In this document: positions 20,855 to 29,355 of the stretch, in pieces
Layout: each line of letters opens with the position of its first letter
Numbering within the stretch: the first letter of the stretch is position 1
Assembly: GCF_020966635.1 (NCBI RefSeq)
Contig: NZ_JAJKFQ010000002.1
Location: 1,240,001 to 1,304,000, forward strand
Origin: Stieleria sp. JC731
Lineage (GTDB): Bacteria; Planctomycetota; Planctomycetia; Pirellulales; Pirellulaceae
Reading direction: 5' to 3'
Length of the DNA: 64,000 bases
Made by a program: the position numbers and the translations under genes
Notes under the pieces: generated by a model
The model's input: only the letters and a program-made list of their open reading frames with translations
The model's database searches: none
Told to the model about the DNA's origin: nothing

Positions 20855-21156
20855 TTCAGCTTTCTCAAAGACGGAAGTTGGGATCTTTCTGCCCTGTAAA
20901 CAGAATTCGTCCCGACCGTATTAAACTGCTGAAAGTCCGTCCAGGAACGGAACCGGAACGCTGGCCTAGGTGGCGTTGTTGCGTCTGCGAATGGCATCTA
21001 TGGCGGGCTGAGTCTCAGGTTTTGCTCGGCAACCCAAAAAATACTATGTGAATTTCCGCTAACGGCCGCTTTTTGATTGAGTCAGAATTGCTCTGTTTTC
21101 GGTCGTTATTCACAATCGAGTATGCAACATACGATTTCCGCTCGTGCCGAGACCTG
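20855..21156. other. Intergenic region between the giant gene and an XRE regulator
   Basis: About 300 bp separate the divergent giant surface-protein gene and the XRE-SnoaL gene, so it should hold both promoters. I see no repeat, RNA gene or clear operator. The frame of the downstream gene is open back to 21073, but homology starts later. Confidence 0.4.
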
Positions 21157-21849
21157 ATGCGACCAGCCAAAGTCCAGACCGATCCTCAAGAGCCCCGAGG
21201 ATGCAATGGAGAATTGATCCGGCACTTTCGTCACCAGGCTGGTCTGAGCCAACAGGAGCTTGCCGAGCGATGCGATTGCTCGGAGCGATTGATCCGCAAA
21301 GCAGAACAAGGTGGCAACTGTTCGGCCAATAGTTTGACCGTGATCGCGAAGAACCTCAGCACCAAAGATCTGAAGCTCGTTGCCGAGGACTTGAAATCCT
21401 TCCCCATTGCGATGGCTAAACGCTACAACGACGCGTTGTACTCGCATCAAGCCGAAATTGTTGATGCCATCGAAGACATGCTGGACGACGAAGTTCACTT
21501 TCGCGTCAACGGTGATCCGATGGAAATTCCCTTCGCGGGTGATTACCGCGGAGTCGAAGAACTGCGAGAAGGTTTCCGGCGTTTCTTTTCGGTCCTCGAA
21601 GTACCAGATGACGTCGACCATCAATCAACCCACAATTTCTACTCTCATGGGCTTGAGGTCTACATGTGGGGAGACAGCTGGATTCATCCTCGGGGCATGC
21701 CGCTTCAAGAACCAATGAAGCTGAGTCATTACTTTAGGTTTCAAGCCGGGAAGCTGGTTTGGTTTGAAGACCAATTCGACATTCGCCATGCCTCACATTT
21801 GTTTGAAGGATTCCGGGTGTTGTCGGCTCAAGTCGATCGAGTGCGATGA
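21157..21849 (+). CDS. XRE helix-turn-helix / SnoaL-like fusion, paralogue 1
   Basis: An XRE-type HTH (ELIRHFRHQAGLSQQELAERCDCSERLIRKAEQGG, about residues 19-53 from this start) is joined to a C-terminal SnoaL/NTF2-like domain (about 95-225; FRVNGDPMEIPFAGDYRGVEELREGFRRFF). In such fusions the NTF2 pocket could bind a ligand. The ATG at 21157 (MRPAKVQTD) is chosen because the open frame upstream to 21073 has no homology. The stop overlaps the ATG of the next paralogue by 4 bp, so the two are translationally coupled. Confidence 0.75.
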   Translation: MRPAKVQTDPQEPRGCNGELIRHFRHQAGLSQQELAERCDCSERLIRKAEQGGNCSANSLTVIAKNLSTKDLKLVAEDLKSFPIAMAKRYNDALYSHQAEIVDAIEDMLDDEVHFRVNGDPMEIPFAGDYRGVEELREGFRRFFSVLEVPDDVDHQSTHNFYSHGLEVYMWGDSWIHPRGMPLQEPMKLSHYFRFQAGKLVWFEDQFDIRHASHLFEGFRVLSAQVDRVR

Positions 21850-22472
21850 TGCGAAGTGTGAAGGTTGACGGTCCAAAGCTGAAACAACTGCGTCTGCTGG
21901 CGGGAATGACACAGGAGCAACTCGCCAAACAACTCGGGTATTCTGATCGGTTGATTCGTAAGTTGGAAAACGGCGGACCGATCAGCCGTTCCGCTCGAAA
22001 CGATGTGCTTCAGTTCTGGCAAGAGTATTTCGCTTTAGCAGGTCGCAATGCTCGATCTGATCTAAATATCGACCTCTTTGCCAGCGCGGAGGGGGCGGAA
22101 CTGGAACAACAGACTCGGCGTTGGTTCGACGACGTTTTCAATAGCCGCAATCTCGAACCGATTGACGACCTTGTGCACCACGACGCAGTGCTGCTTGCCG
22201 CAGGGAAACGATTTCAGGGACGAGATTCTATTCGGCAACACTTCCGTGCGATATTTTTGACCTTTGAATCGATTCACTTAACGATCGAACGGGTCCATGT
22301 CGACTCTTCGACTGCCGTTGTGTTTTGGAAGGCTGCCATGGTGCAAGCCAGCGAATTTGCCAAAGTCTCATCGACGCCAGACACCATCGACATGAACGGT
22401 AGCTCATTGTTGCGTTTCGAAGATCAGCTGATTCGCGAGATCCGAGAACATTGGAACCAGAGCAGCGTTTAG
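21846..22472 (+). CDS. XRE helix-turn-helix / SnoaL-like fusion, paralogue 2
   Basis: A 208-residue relative of the preceding protein. HTH: KLKQLRLLAGMTQEQLAKQLGYSDRLIRKLENGG (about 9-43); SnoaL-like domain about 80-205 (DVFNSRNLEPIDDLVHHDAVLL, FQGRDSIRQHFRAIF). It begins inside an ATGATG that overlaps the stop of paralogue 1, so the pair form an operon and may hetero-oligomerise. No cognate metabolic gene is adjacent. Confidence 0.8.
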   Translation: MMRSVKVDGPKLKQLRLLAGMTQEQLAKQLGYSDRLIRKLENGGPISRSARNDVLQFWQEYFALAGRNARSDLNIDLFASAEGAELEQQTRRWFDDVFNSRNLEPIDDLVHHDAVLLAAGKRFQGRDSIRQHFRAIFLTFESIHLTIERVHVDSSTAVVFWKAAMVQASEFAKVSSTPDTIDMNGSSLLRFEDQLIREIREHWNQSSV

Positions 22473-22636
22473 AAAAATTTGAGCTGCCATTGAGCTTCCA
22501 TGTGTGATCGTGGTCATTGGGCTTTCGGTTTCGAACTTTATCCGCAGGATGTCGACGTCCATGACGAAGTATCCTCGGCAAGCGAGGATCGTGGCATCGG
22601 AAACAACTCCGAACGGGACTCGAAGTTTGCGATCGG

Positions 22637-23308
22637 TTAGACGGGACGGGATGCGTCCCCGTTGATCTGCCGGATGCAGTCGTCAATGTCCCAATGATCT
22701 CGAACCGAGATGATTTGGCCGTTATGGACTGTCGCCTGGGAACTTCCTTTGACCTCGATCCAACGACCGGAGGCGGGGATGCCCAGGAATTCACCCACGT
22801 GCTTTTTACGGACACTCCAATAAACCGCAAACGCGTTGGCTTGGGTGATGATGCTTTCCACCGTCAGTGTCAGTGGATCGAAAGCCGAAAGCACATGAGA
22901 GACACGGTTTCGAATCACATCACGGCCGTGTCGGACTTCACCTTCGGAAAGGATCTCGACATGTTCCGACATCATTTCGTCGATGACGGACAGGTCGCGT
23001 TGATTGTAAACACAGTCAAACCAGCGACGGCAAAAGGCTGCGACGTCGCCTTCGGGTTCGGAACTCAAAAAAGCGGAAACCGGAAGTTTGACGATGGGAT
23101 CTTTTTGGTTGTATGTCTCGACCACATCGTCAAGTGTTTGCAAGAGCACCGGGCCTCCTTGTTCCAGTTTTCGAAGCACGCGATCGCTGTAGCCAGCAAG
23201 TTTCGCCGCGGCTTCCTGGGTGAGGCCCAGCCGAATCCGACGGTCCCGCAGTGCCTTGCCATCGACAGGCAAACCTCGACCGCTGTTAGATGCCTTTGTA
23301 TCCATCAA
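22637..23308 (-). CDS. XRE helix-turn-helix / SnoaL-like fusion, paralogue 3
   Basis: A 223-residue third member, convergent with the first two. HTH: ALRDRRIRLGLTQEAAAKLAGYSDRVLRKLEQGG (about 19-53); SnoaL-like domain about 88-205 (WFDCVYNQRDLSVIDEMMSEHVEIL, RHGRDVIRNRVSHVLSAFDPL). The linker in all three contains a short helical segment before the NTF2 fold. Three paralogues in 2.2 kb suggest local duplication; the ligand is unknown. Confidence 0.8.
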   Translation of the reverse strand: MMDTKASNSGRGLPVDGKALRDRRIRLGLTQEAAAKLAGYSDRVLRKLEQGGPVLLQTLDDVVETYNQKDPIVKLPVSAFLSSEPEGDVAAFCRRWFDCVYNQRDLSVIDEMMSEHVEILSEGEVRHGRDVIRNRVSHVLSAFDPLTLTVESIITQANAFAVYWSVRKKHVGEFLGIPASGRWIEVKGSSQATVHNGQIISVRDHWDIDDCIRQINGDASRPV

Positions 23309-23667
23309 CTGAACTTATCGCGTGGTCGCCGCGATCTTCCAAAGTGTTTCTCTTCGCAGCATGTGTGTCTCGCCGCTTACGCCCTATCTTACTTGAGTTT
23401 GACCTCAAGCCTTTCCGGCGGCGCTCGATAAGCGAAAACGACAGCATCAAGATAAGTTCTAGGTACCTGCCGATCAACTCGGCGGCAGTCCACGCCGGGT
23501 GTGTACGATATTGGCCCAGCCAAAGCTTGCGGAGAAGAAGTCAACAGCCAGCGAGACCTGCCAACGCGGTCTGCGCTCATGCCGGAAGAACGGAATTCTT
23601 CGAGCTCGCAATGATGGCGTCATCAGCCTTCCTCAATGAGGCTTGCAGAGCCCACTGAGAGAAGGGA
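23309..23667. other. Intergenic region, 359 bp
   Basis: Between the divergent ends of paralogue 3 and the next membrane-protein gene. No supported gene, RNA or repeat is visible; short open frames here lack coding character. Confidence 0.4.
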
Positions 23668-24051
23668 TCAATCGGGAAGCTTCGTATCCTCTTCAGTCAG
23701 CTTCTGTGATCCGACGCCGTGATAGGTCGGTAGTCGAATAGCATAGACGAGAACTGCCACTGTGATTGGTAAAACCAGCCACAGGCTGTGAAGAATCGAG
23801 GCATCAGCGATCAGGCACCCTGAGACGATCACGAGGAATGCACTCGCCCAAATCAACTCCGGCTTCCGCGGAACCCGGAAGATGTTGCAGAACAAAAAGA
23901 AGTGCCCCAGCACAAAGGGAAATAACCATGCCACAACCCCCAGCTCACGACGGCCCCAAACCGTTGCAAAGATGCAAGCGACGATTGCCAGAGCGTCGGT
24001 AAGCGAAAACCGAAATCCGTGCGATGGATGATGTTTCCAATTCACGTTCAT
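23668..24051 (-). CDS. Small membrane protein
   Basis: A 127-residue protein with about four hydrophobic segments (FSLTDALAIVACIFATVWG, VVAWLFPFVLGHFFLF, LIWASAFLVIVSGCLIA, LWLVLPITVAVLVYAIRL). I do not recognise a family. The ATG at 24051 (MNVNWKHH) overlaps the stop of the upstream metal-dependent hydrolase as TGATG, which decides the start and indicates a two-gene operon. Confidence 0.65.
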   Translation of the reverse strand: MNVNWKHHPSHGFRFSLTDALAIVACIFATVWGRRELGVVAWLFPFVLGHFFLFCNIFRVPRKPELIWASAFLVIVSGCLIADASILHSLWLVLPITVAVLVYAIRLPTYHGVGSQKLTEEDTKLPD

Positions 24052-24959
24052 CAAACGTCCCAAGTCTTTCTCTGAATGACTCCCCGATCGTCCAGTTGGC
24101 ACGTCAGCATGCCGAACTTGGTTCCGAAATTTCGGATTCGTAGATCTCGGCAAGTGTAGGTTTTGTTGACTTCGTCAATTTCGACGCAAACGAAGGAATC
24201 GGAAAGGGATCGCATCACCAACCATTCGCGACATTCAGTGATTGCCTCTGGAACGCGTTGATCCAAGACCTCGATGAGGTCCCTATCGGTTTCGCTTCCC
24301 GATCTAGCATTAAGCGTGAATGTTTCAACCAAGCGATCTTTTTGCCGACAGACCAGGAATCGAAAAGGCGACCATGTGGTGGGGATGATCGATGTAGGCA
24401 CCGTTTGATGGTCTGCTGACTTCACTAGCCTTCTAGCACGAAACGCCAGGATGCATCGTATGCCGACATAGAGAATCAATGTGAGTATGAAGGCGACCGA
24501 GAACAACCGTACCAAGCCTTCATCAGCCTGGTAAACGAACTGGCCAATAAGAATCACTGCGGATAGGGCAATGACGAAAGCATCGATGAAGAAAATCCAA
24601 TCCAGTGCAAAACGTCTTTGCGAGAACGGCCATAGACACTTCACCCCATACGAGTTAGTGAGGTCCAGTCCGACGTGCATCACCATTCCGACTACCAACC
24701 CCATCGCCAGTTCGCCCCAAACGGGGAGTCCCAAGATCAACAAGCCGGCAGCGATGGCGAGCACCATCGCGATGGCTCCGACAGAATGGGTGTAGGTCTG
24801 GTGAAAACGCAGGAACGCATGTTTGCCAGTCACACGTGACAAGGCATCCAAATCTGGAGCAACGTTTCCAAGCACCAGACCGACCGCCAACGCCGGTTGT
24901 GTTTGAAACAGGCCTGCAGCGGTTGCTGTCCCAATCAGAGCATGCGTGGCAATATCCAT
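24051..24959 (-). CDS. YdjM-like membrane-bound metal-dependent hydrolase
   Basis: A 302-residue protein of the LexA-binding/YdjM membrane metal-dependent hydrolase family. Conserved ligands appear in MDIATHALIG, GNVAPDLDAL, HQTYTHSVG and HVGLDLTNSYG. Four or five membrane helices follow in the first 175 residues; the C-terminal 120 residues are a soluble extension (FRFLVCRQKDRLVETFTLNARSG...). Substrates of this family are not established. It is translationally coupled to the small membrane protein downstream. Confidence 0.82.
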   Translation of the reverse strand: MDIATHALIGTATAAGLFQTQPALAVGLVLGNVAPDLDALSRVTGKHAFLRFHQTYTHSVGAIAMVLAIAAGLLILGLPVWGELAMGLVVGMVMHVGLDLTNSYGVKCLWPFSQRRFALDWIFFIDAFVIALSAVILIGQFVYQADEGLVRLFSVAFILTLILYVGIRCILAFRARRLVKSADHQTVPTSIIPTTWSPFRFLVCRQKDRLVETFTLNARSGSETDRDLIEVLDQRVPEAITECREWLVMRSLSDSFVCVEIDEVNKTYTCRDLRIRNFGTKFGMLTCQLDDRGVIQRKTWDV

Positions 24960-25132
24960 AGCATGATTATATCCGCATTGAACAACCGAACGTCACATTG
25001 CCGATTTTCGTCTTCACGGTTGACATTCTAAATACAGCGGCGGATCGGTTCCGTCGCTGTAGAAAGGCTTGAGTTAGACATCACTGTTTCCGTTACGATT
25101 CAGTGGTTGAGCGGAAAGTGTTGGTGTCGCGA

Positions 25133-25603
25133 TCACATCACGACTTCGACGAGTTCTGGGGCTTCGTTGGGACGGGAGCCTTGTTCCCAGTGGAACTTGC
25201 GGTCGGCTTCATCGATCGCGTAGTCGTTGATGCTTGCCTCTCTGCGACGCATCAAACCGTCGTCGTCGAATTCCCAGTTCTCATTTCCGTAAGCACGAAA
25301 CCACTTTCCTTGATCGTCGTGGTATTCGTATTGGAAACGGACGGCAATTCGATTGTCTGTAAACGCCCAGAGCTGCTTGACGAGGCGATACTCAAGTTCT
25401 CTATCCCATTTGCCGGACAGGAACTGCACGATCTCGTCACGGCCTGAAAGAAACGTATCACGATTGCGCCATTGGCTATCGACCGAATAAGCCATCGAGA
25501 CCTTCTTAGGGTCTCGACTGTTCCAGGCATCCTCCGCCGCACGGACTTTGGCGATCGCGGTCTCGCGTGTGAAGGGAGGCTTGATGTCAGTTAGATGAGG
25601 CAT
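25133..25603 (-). CDS. NTF2-like DUF1348 family protein
   Basis: A 156-residue nuclear-transport-factor-2-like protein of the DUF1348 type: [68 protein letters not shown] and the closing [11 protein letters not shown] are the family hallmarks. The pocket probably binds a small hydrophobic molecule; the reaction is unknown. The ATG at 25603 (MPHLTDIK) is the family start, although the frame is open to 25660. The gene lies 49 bp downstream of an AhpD-like gene, probably in one operon. Confidence 0.85.
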   Translation of the reverse strand: MPHLTDIKPPFTRETAIAKVRAAEDAWNSRDPKKVSMAYSVDSQWRNRDTFLSGRDEIVQFLSGKWDRELEYRLVKQLWAFTDNRIAVRFQYEYHDDQGKWFRAYGNENWEFDDDGLMRRREASINDYAIDEADRKFHWEQGSRPNEAPELVEVVM

Positions 25604-25652
25604 GGTTTGGGTTCTTGAATGTGTTTCTAGGTTTGAAAGAAGTGGGCGTTGA

Positions 25653-26201
25653 TCAGGCAACCGTTTCGAGCGGCTCGGCGCTAGGAAAGTCGACTTCGGT
25701 TTCGGCTACGTGGTTGAAGTAATTCGTGAACAGGTTGAGCGCCGTGTTCGCGACCACTTCCGCGAGCTCTCCGTCGGTGATCCCGGCGTCTTTGGCGGCG
25801 GCCACGTCGTCGTCCGATAGAAGGCCTCGCTTTTCAACCAGCTTCGCAGCAACCCACAGGATCGCTTCAGTCTTCGGGTCGGCCGCGGTTCCTGTGCGAG
25901 CATCTCGAATCTCGCCTGCGGAAAGGCCGACCATCTTTCCGATCGCGGAGTGGGCGCTCAGGCAATAAACGCACTGATTGGCTTGTCCCACGGTTAATGC
26001 GATCTGCTCACGAGTTTTGGCGGAAAGCTCGCCATCACCCAGCGCGGCGGAGAACTTCAAGTAGGCGTCCAGCACCGCGGATGATTGAGCCATGGTGGAC
26101 ATCATGTTGGGAGTCATCCCGAGCTTCTTCTGAACTCCGGCGAGCAGTTGGCTGGACTTCTCGGATGCGGTGGATGAGTCGACGGGGGCGAGGCGTGTCA
26201 T
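25653..26201 (-). CDS. AhpD-like carboxymuconolactone decarboxylase family protein
   Basis: A 182-residue alkylhydroperoxidase AhpD-core protein. The redox CxxC with downstream histidine is in [15 protein letters not shown], and [11 protein letters not shown] precedes it as usual. Such proteins reduce peroxides through the cysteine pair. Start chosen at [10 protein letters not shown] (26201); an ATG at 26216 is possible. It probably forms an operon with the DUF1348 gene. Confidence 0.87.
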   Translation of the reverse strand: MTRLAPVDSSTASEKSSQLLAGVQKKLGMTPNMMSTMAQSSAVLDAYLKFSAALGDGELSAKTREQIALTVGQANQCVYCLSAHSAIGKMVGLSAGEIRDARTGTAADPKTEAILWVAAKLVEKRGLLSDDDVAAAKDAGITDGELAEVVANTALNLFTNYFNHVAETEVDFPSAEPLETVA

Positions 26202-26420
26202 GATCTGGTTTCCCATAGAGAAAGGTGTTGAAGTGCAGCTGGTGATCACCAGCTTTCTGTTTCATCCCCTAGGCAAGCACTGTGCCAAAACTCTTAAGGT
26301 TTTCGTAAGTCATTCAATGTCAATCACTTACGGATTCAATGGCAGTTTTCCAGTAGAAACGACATTTCGTGGATCACGAAATGTCGTGCAGGAACGACGA
26401 GATTTCGTGTGAAATTTCGC

Positions 26421-26596
26421 ATGCCCCCATGCAATCAGCCGCCATGCGCCAGCATGCGGTTCTCCCCGCCCCCACTCGCATGACTCCATGTAATCAACCG
26501 CCATGCGCCAGCATGCGGTTCTCCTCGCCCCACTCACATGACGCCATGCGATCAGCCGCAATGCGCCAGCATGCGGTTCTCCCCGTCCATCGGGAA
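26421..26596. repeat. Tandem repeat of about 59 bp, three copies
   Basis: The shared block CGCCAGCATGCGGTTCTCC begins at about 26445, 26504 and 26562, giving periods of 59 and 58. Each copy also has CATGNNATCANCCGC. The repeat lies in the gap between the divergent ends of the AhpD-like gene and the sigma-kinase gene (26250-26710). No gene is credible there. Copies vary enough to rule out a CRISPR. Confidence 0.75.
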
Positions 26597-26710
26597 GCCA
26601 CCATGAGCGCGGTAGATACGCGTTTCCCAACCTGCCTCGTTTCTGGACTGATTAACTTTCCCAGATCAGACCGAATTATTCCATTGACGGTTTCGGGAAG
26701 ACACTCAAGT

Positions 26711-28219
26711 CTACGATGGAAGGACCGTTGAGATGAGACAACTGATTTCGCTCAACGAGATTGTTCTATCCGCCGGTGACGATACCAACGACCGACGCAA
26801 AATCCTTTGAAAGTTTGCGTTCATTGGAGAACTGGTATCGTAATTGGGACGCTGGTGATCGATTGTTTTCATCAGGGTTTCGGCCGTACCGTCGCCAGCG
26901 TTGGGTGGTGCCCCAGTGAGGTACCAGTGGATAAGACCGCCGATGGCGTAGATGTCGGTTTTTTGGCTGATGATTCCGAAGGCCGGATCAATCTGCTCGG
27001 GAGCTGCGAAGCCCAAAGTACCGCCGAGAATTGGAGAAGTCGCTCCGGCGGATACTTGTGAAAAGCCGAAATCGGTAATCGTGACTCGGTCGTAATTGTC
27101 AATCAAAACGTTTGCGGGCGAGAGGTCGCCGTGAACCAGTCCAGCATCATGAACCGCCTGCAGGGCTTCGCAGATTTGTCGCAGCCAGTGGAGGAAACGC
27201 TTCTTGCTGACTCGTTCGCTGGGACGGTCGATCGCGTGCATTGGGCGACCGTCGATCCACTCGCTCAGAACGTATGGGCCGCCATGTGGCGACTCGCCGT
27301 ATCCGAGGTAGCGGATCACACTAGGGTGATTGATGCGGGACGCAGCGTTAATTTCCCGAATGAACGACTCGCGAGCTTCATCGTTTTGCCAGAATGCTTT
27401 ACGAAGGAATTTTACAGCGACCGTGCAACCATCGGATTGCATGCTCGCACGATAGACTTTGCCGAAGCCACCGCTACCAATCAGTTTTCCAAGCACGAAT
27501 CCGTTGTAGTTGACTCGCGGCAACGTAGTGGATCTTGTTAAAGATCCTTCCGACGACGTTTGTTCCTGGGGATCTTTAACAAGATCCACTACATCGAGCA
27601 TCGGTGAAAGCGTTTCTCGGACCCGTGCCATTCGCCTTCGTACAGTCCGTTCATCTATCCCCAGCGATTTAGCAATCTCCTGTTGCGTCAGGCCGGCAAG
27701 CAAGGCATCGACGACCGAGAACTGATCGGCCGGAAGTTCTGCTCTGAGTTGATCCAATAACTCGTCCGCATCGGAATAGTTGGCACCAACCGTAGAGAAC
27801 CGTGAGCTAACGCTCTGCGGCTGATCAAAGGCCTGATCGAGAGAGACTTGAGTTTGCTCGCCACCACGCTTTGACGCTGAGTGACGCTCGATCGATCGCG
27901 CAAGCTTTCGACGAGCGAACGTTGCCAGCAATCGCCACAGCGAAACGCTACGGCTGACTTGGATGCGACTGTGTCGGGCAGCGTCGAAGAAGCTTCCCAT
28001 TGCCGATTGCATGACCGCGTCCGGATCAATTTGCGAGCGATACCGGTGATTCAGGCGGCTGGCGACGAGGGCCACAAGCCGGAAAGCGTAACGGTCAAAA
28101 ATGACTTCGGCCGCCTGCTCGTCGCCGCTTTTCCACTGGCGCAGCAACCAACCGTCCGGCCGATCCGTGATCGATTCGGATTCTTGAAATTCTTTCCCGT
28201 CTTCGCTGTCCGGTTCCAA
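26711..28219 (-). CDS. ECF sigma factor / Ser-Thr protein kinase fusion
   Basis: A 502-residue fusion. Residues about 20-110 are a sigma-70 region 2-like domain (DGWLLRQWKSGDEQAAEVIFDRYAFRL), and about 160-205 a region 4 HTH (LTQQEIAKSLGIDERTVRRRMARVRE). Residues about 240-495 are a kinase: GSGGFGKVYRA, VAVKFL, HGDLSPANVLID (HGD in place of HRD), TDFGFSQ, GTLGFAAPEQ. Planctomycetes are known for ECF-kinase pairings; here they are one chain, so kinase activity may directly gate promoter recognition (inference). The linker (about 209-232) is encoded by a REP-like palindrome. The start at 28219 is the first ATG in frame. Confidence 0.9.
   Translation of the reverse strand: MEPDSEDGKEFQESESITDRPDGWLLRQWKSGDEQAAEVIFDRYAFRLVALVASRLNHRYRSQIDPDAVMQSAMGSFFDAARHSRIQVSRSVSLWRLLATFARRKLARSIERHSASKRGGEQTQVSLDQAFDQPQSVSSRFSTVGANYSDADELLDQLRAELPADQFSVVDALLAGLTQQEIAKSLGIDERTVRRRMARVRETLSPMLDVVDLVKDPQEQTSSEGSLTRSTTLPRVNYNGFVLGKLIGSGGFGKVYRASMQSDGCTVAVKFLRKAFWQNDEARESFIREINAASRINHPSVIRYLGYGESPHGGPYVLSEWIDGRPMHAIDRPSERVSKKRFLHWLRQICEALQAVHDAGLVHGDLSPANVLIDNYDRVTITDFGFSQVSAGATSPILGGTLGFAAPEQIDPAFGIISQKTDIYAIGGLIHWYLTGAPPNAGDGTAETLMKTIDHQRPNYDTSSPMNANFQRILRRSLVSSPADRTISLSEISCLISTVLPS
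27524..27597. repeat. Second REP-like palindrome, inserted in frame in the sigma-kinase gene
   Basis: GTAGTGGATCTTGTTAAAGA and its inverse TCTTTAACAAGATCCACTAC bound a hairpin of about 70 bp inside the coding region. The same palindrome stands intergenically at 28243-28333. It encodes the inter-domain linker of the host protein without breaking the frame. Confidence 0.85.
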
Positions 28220-28242
28220 ACGAGGTTCCTCACTTCCTAGGT

Positions 28243-28333
28243 AGTGGATCTTGTCAAAGATCCCTCCCGCTCGGAATCCTTGGCCGGATCCAGTACTGAC
28301 TAACTCAAGGGATCTTTAACAAGATCCACTACA
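28243..28333. repeat. Second REP-like palindrome, intergenic copy
   Basis: GTAGTGGATCTTGTCAAAGA on the left and TCTTTAACAAGATCCACTAC on the right form a hairpin between the divergent sigma-kinase and ferredoxin genes. It is a sibling of the copy inside the sigma-kinase frame. Confidence 0.85.
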
Positions 28334-28356
28334 GCCTACCCCCTACGGACTCTCCC

Positions 28357-28611
28357 ATGACAATGGTGGTTACTCAACCTTGCATCGGTTGCAAAGACAA
28401 AGCTTGCTTGGTGGTTTGCCCGGTCGAATGCTTCCACGAGGATGAGACGATGGTCTACATCGACCCCGATGAATGTATCGAATGTAGTGCCTGCGTTCCC
28501 GAGTGCCCAACCGAAGCGATTTTCTATGAAGACGACGTTCCGGAGCAATGGCATCGGTTCATTGAATTAAACGCGACAAAGGCCAAGGAATGCCCCTCGG
28601 CTCACGATTAA
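28357..28611 (+). CDS. Ferredoxin, two-cluster type
   Basis: An 84-residue ferredoxin like the seven-iron FdxA group. The N-terminal motif is PCIGCKDKACLVVCPVECF and the second CIECSACVPECPTEAI, giving one [4Fe-4S] and one [3Fe-4S] or [4Fe-4S] site. The C-terminal tail (EQWHRFIELNATKAKECP) is typical. It is a soluble electron carrier; its partner is not evident from the neighbours. The second codon pair (MTMVV) offers an alternative ATG two codons in. Confidence 0.93.
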   Translation: MTMVVTQPCIGCKDKACLVVCPVECFHEDETMVYIDPDECIECSACVPECPTEAIFYEDDVPEQWHRFIELNATKAKECPSAHD

Positions 28612-28617
28612 GCAACC

Positions 28618-28706
28618 GTAGCGGACGAGGCGACGAGTCCCTTTTCTGGAGGACGTTTAGATCGTTCTGGTGGATCAGGAGAGGACTCGTCGGCTCGTCC
28701 GCTTCC
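28618..28706. repeat. REP palindrome
   Basis: GTAGCGGACGAGGCGACGAG on the left and GGACTCGTCGGCTCGTCCGC on the right form an inverted pair just after the ferredoxin stop, where it may also act as a transcription barrier. Confidence 0.75.
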
Positions 28707-28740
28707 ATTACCGATCGGCTCTAGAGAAACGTGTAGGAAA

Positions 28741-29292
28741 TCAGGTTTTCAACTCAACCGACTGGACGGCCTTCCGTGGCGTTGAAATGTACACGATGGC
28801 TTCCTGGCCTGCTAAGCCAGCTTCCTGCAGCAGTTTGAAGTGGTCATACCGTTCAACTTGGAACTGATGACCGTCAATACAAAAATATCGATGTAATAAT
28901 TTTTCATTCCGCCTCGTGATCAACTGGATTTTACCTTTCACAGCGAAAGTTTTTCCATCCAGAAGAGTTCGCTTCATCTGATAGCGGTAGTGAATAGTGA
29001 AACCCCAAAGGATCAGACTGAAAAACACCGTTACACCAACGTAGATCGACAGCGTTTTAATCCCGAACATCCCAGTGCGAAGCATGTCCGCACAGAAGCC
29101 AAAGAAACCAACTCCAAGCACGATCGAGAAGGCAATCCACGCGAAACGAACGTTCGCGAAATGTGTACTTGAGATCTGTTCTTTCTGAGCATCCGATAGA
29201 TCTCCAGACCGATTGACCGTTAGGTCGGCCTGTGAAAAGCCAAAGACAGTTTGCAAAGCAGCTTGGCGTCTGGATAGGTGATCATTCACCAT
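28741..29292 (-). CDS. Hypothetical protein with two membrane helices
   Basis: A 183-residue protein I do not recognise. The N-terminal 45 residues are soluble, two hydrophobic segments follow (WIAFSIVLGVGFFGFCADML and LSIYVGVTVFFSLILWGF), and the C-terminal 75 residues form a soluble beta-rich tail (GKTFAVKGKIQLITRR, RYFCIDGHQFQVERYDHFKLL). That tail resembles small inner-membrane regulatory domains but no family is certain. The gene is alone between a REP palindrome and kptA. Confidence 0.6.
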   Translation of the reverse strand: MVNDHLSRRQAALQTVFGFSQADLTVNRSGDLSDAQKEQISSTHFANVRFAWIAFSIVLGVGFFGFCADMLRTGMFGIKTLSIYVGVTVFFSLILWGFTIHYRYQMKRTLLDGKTFAVKGKIQLITRRNEKLLHRYFCIDGHQFQVERYDHFKLLQEAGLAGQEAIVYISTPRKAVQSVELKT

Positions 29293-29355
29293 GTTCCGAC
29301 TCCTGATCCCAAATATTTCGTGGTGTCCGTCAATTCAATTCTTTCAATGTAGCAT

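Noticed and set aside
22694-23431. A 245-codon plus-strand frame
   Set aside because: Antisense to the third XRE-SnoaL gene, whose HTH and NTF2 domains are unmistakable.
26421-26596. CRISPR-like short tandem repeat
   Set aside because: Whole 59-bp units are repeated including the supposed spacers, so it is a simple tandem repeat.
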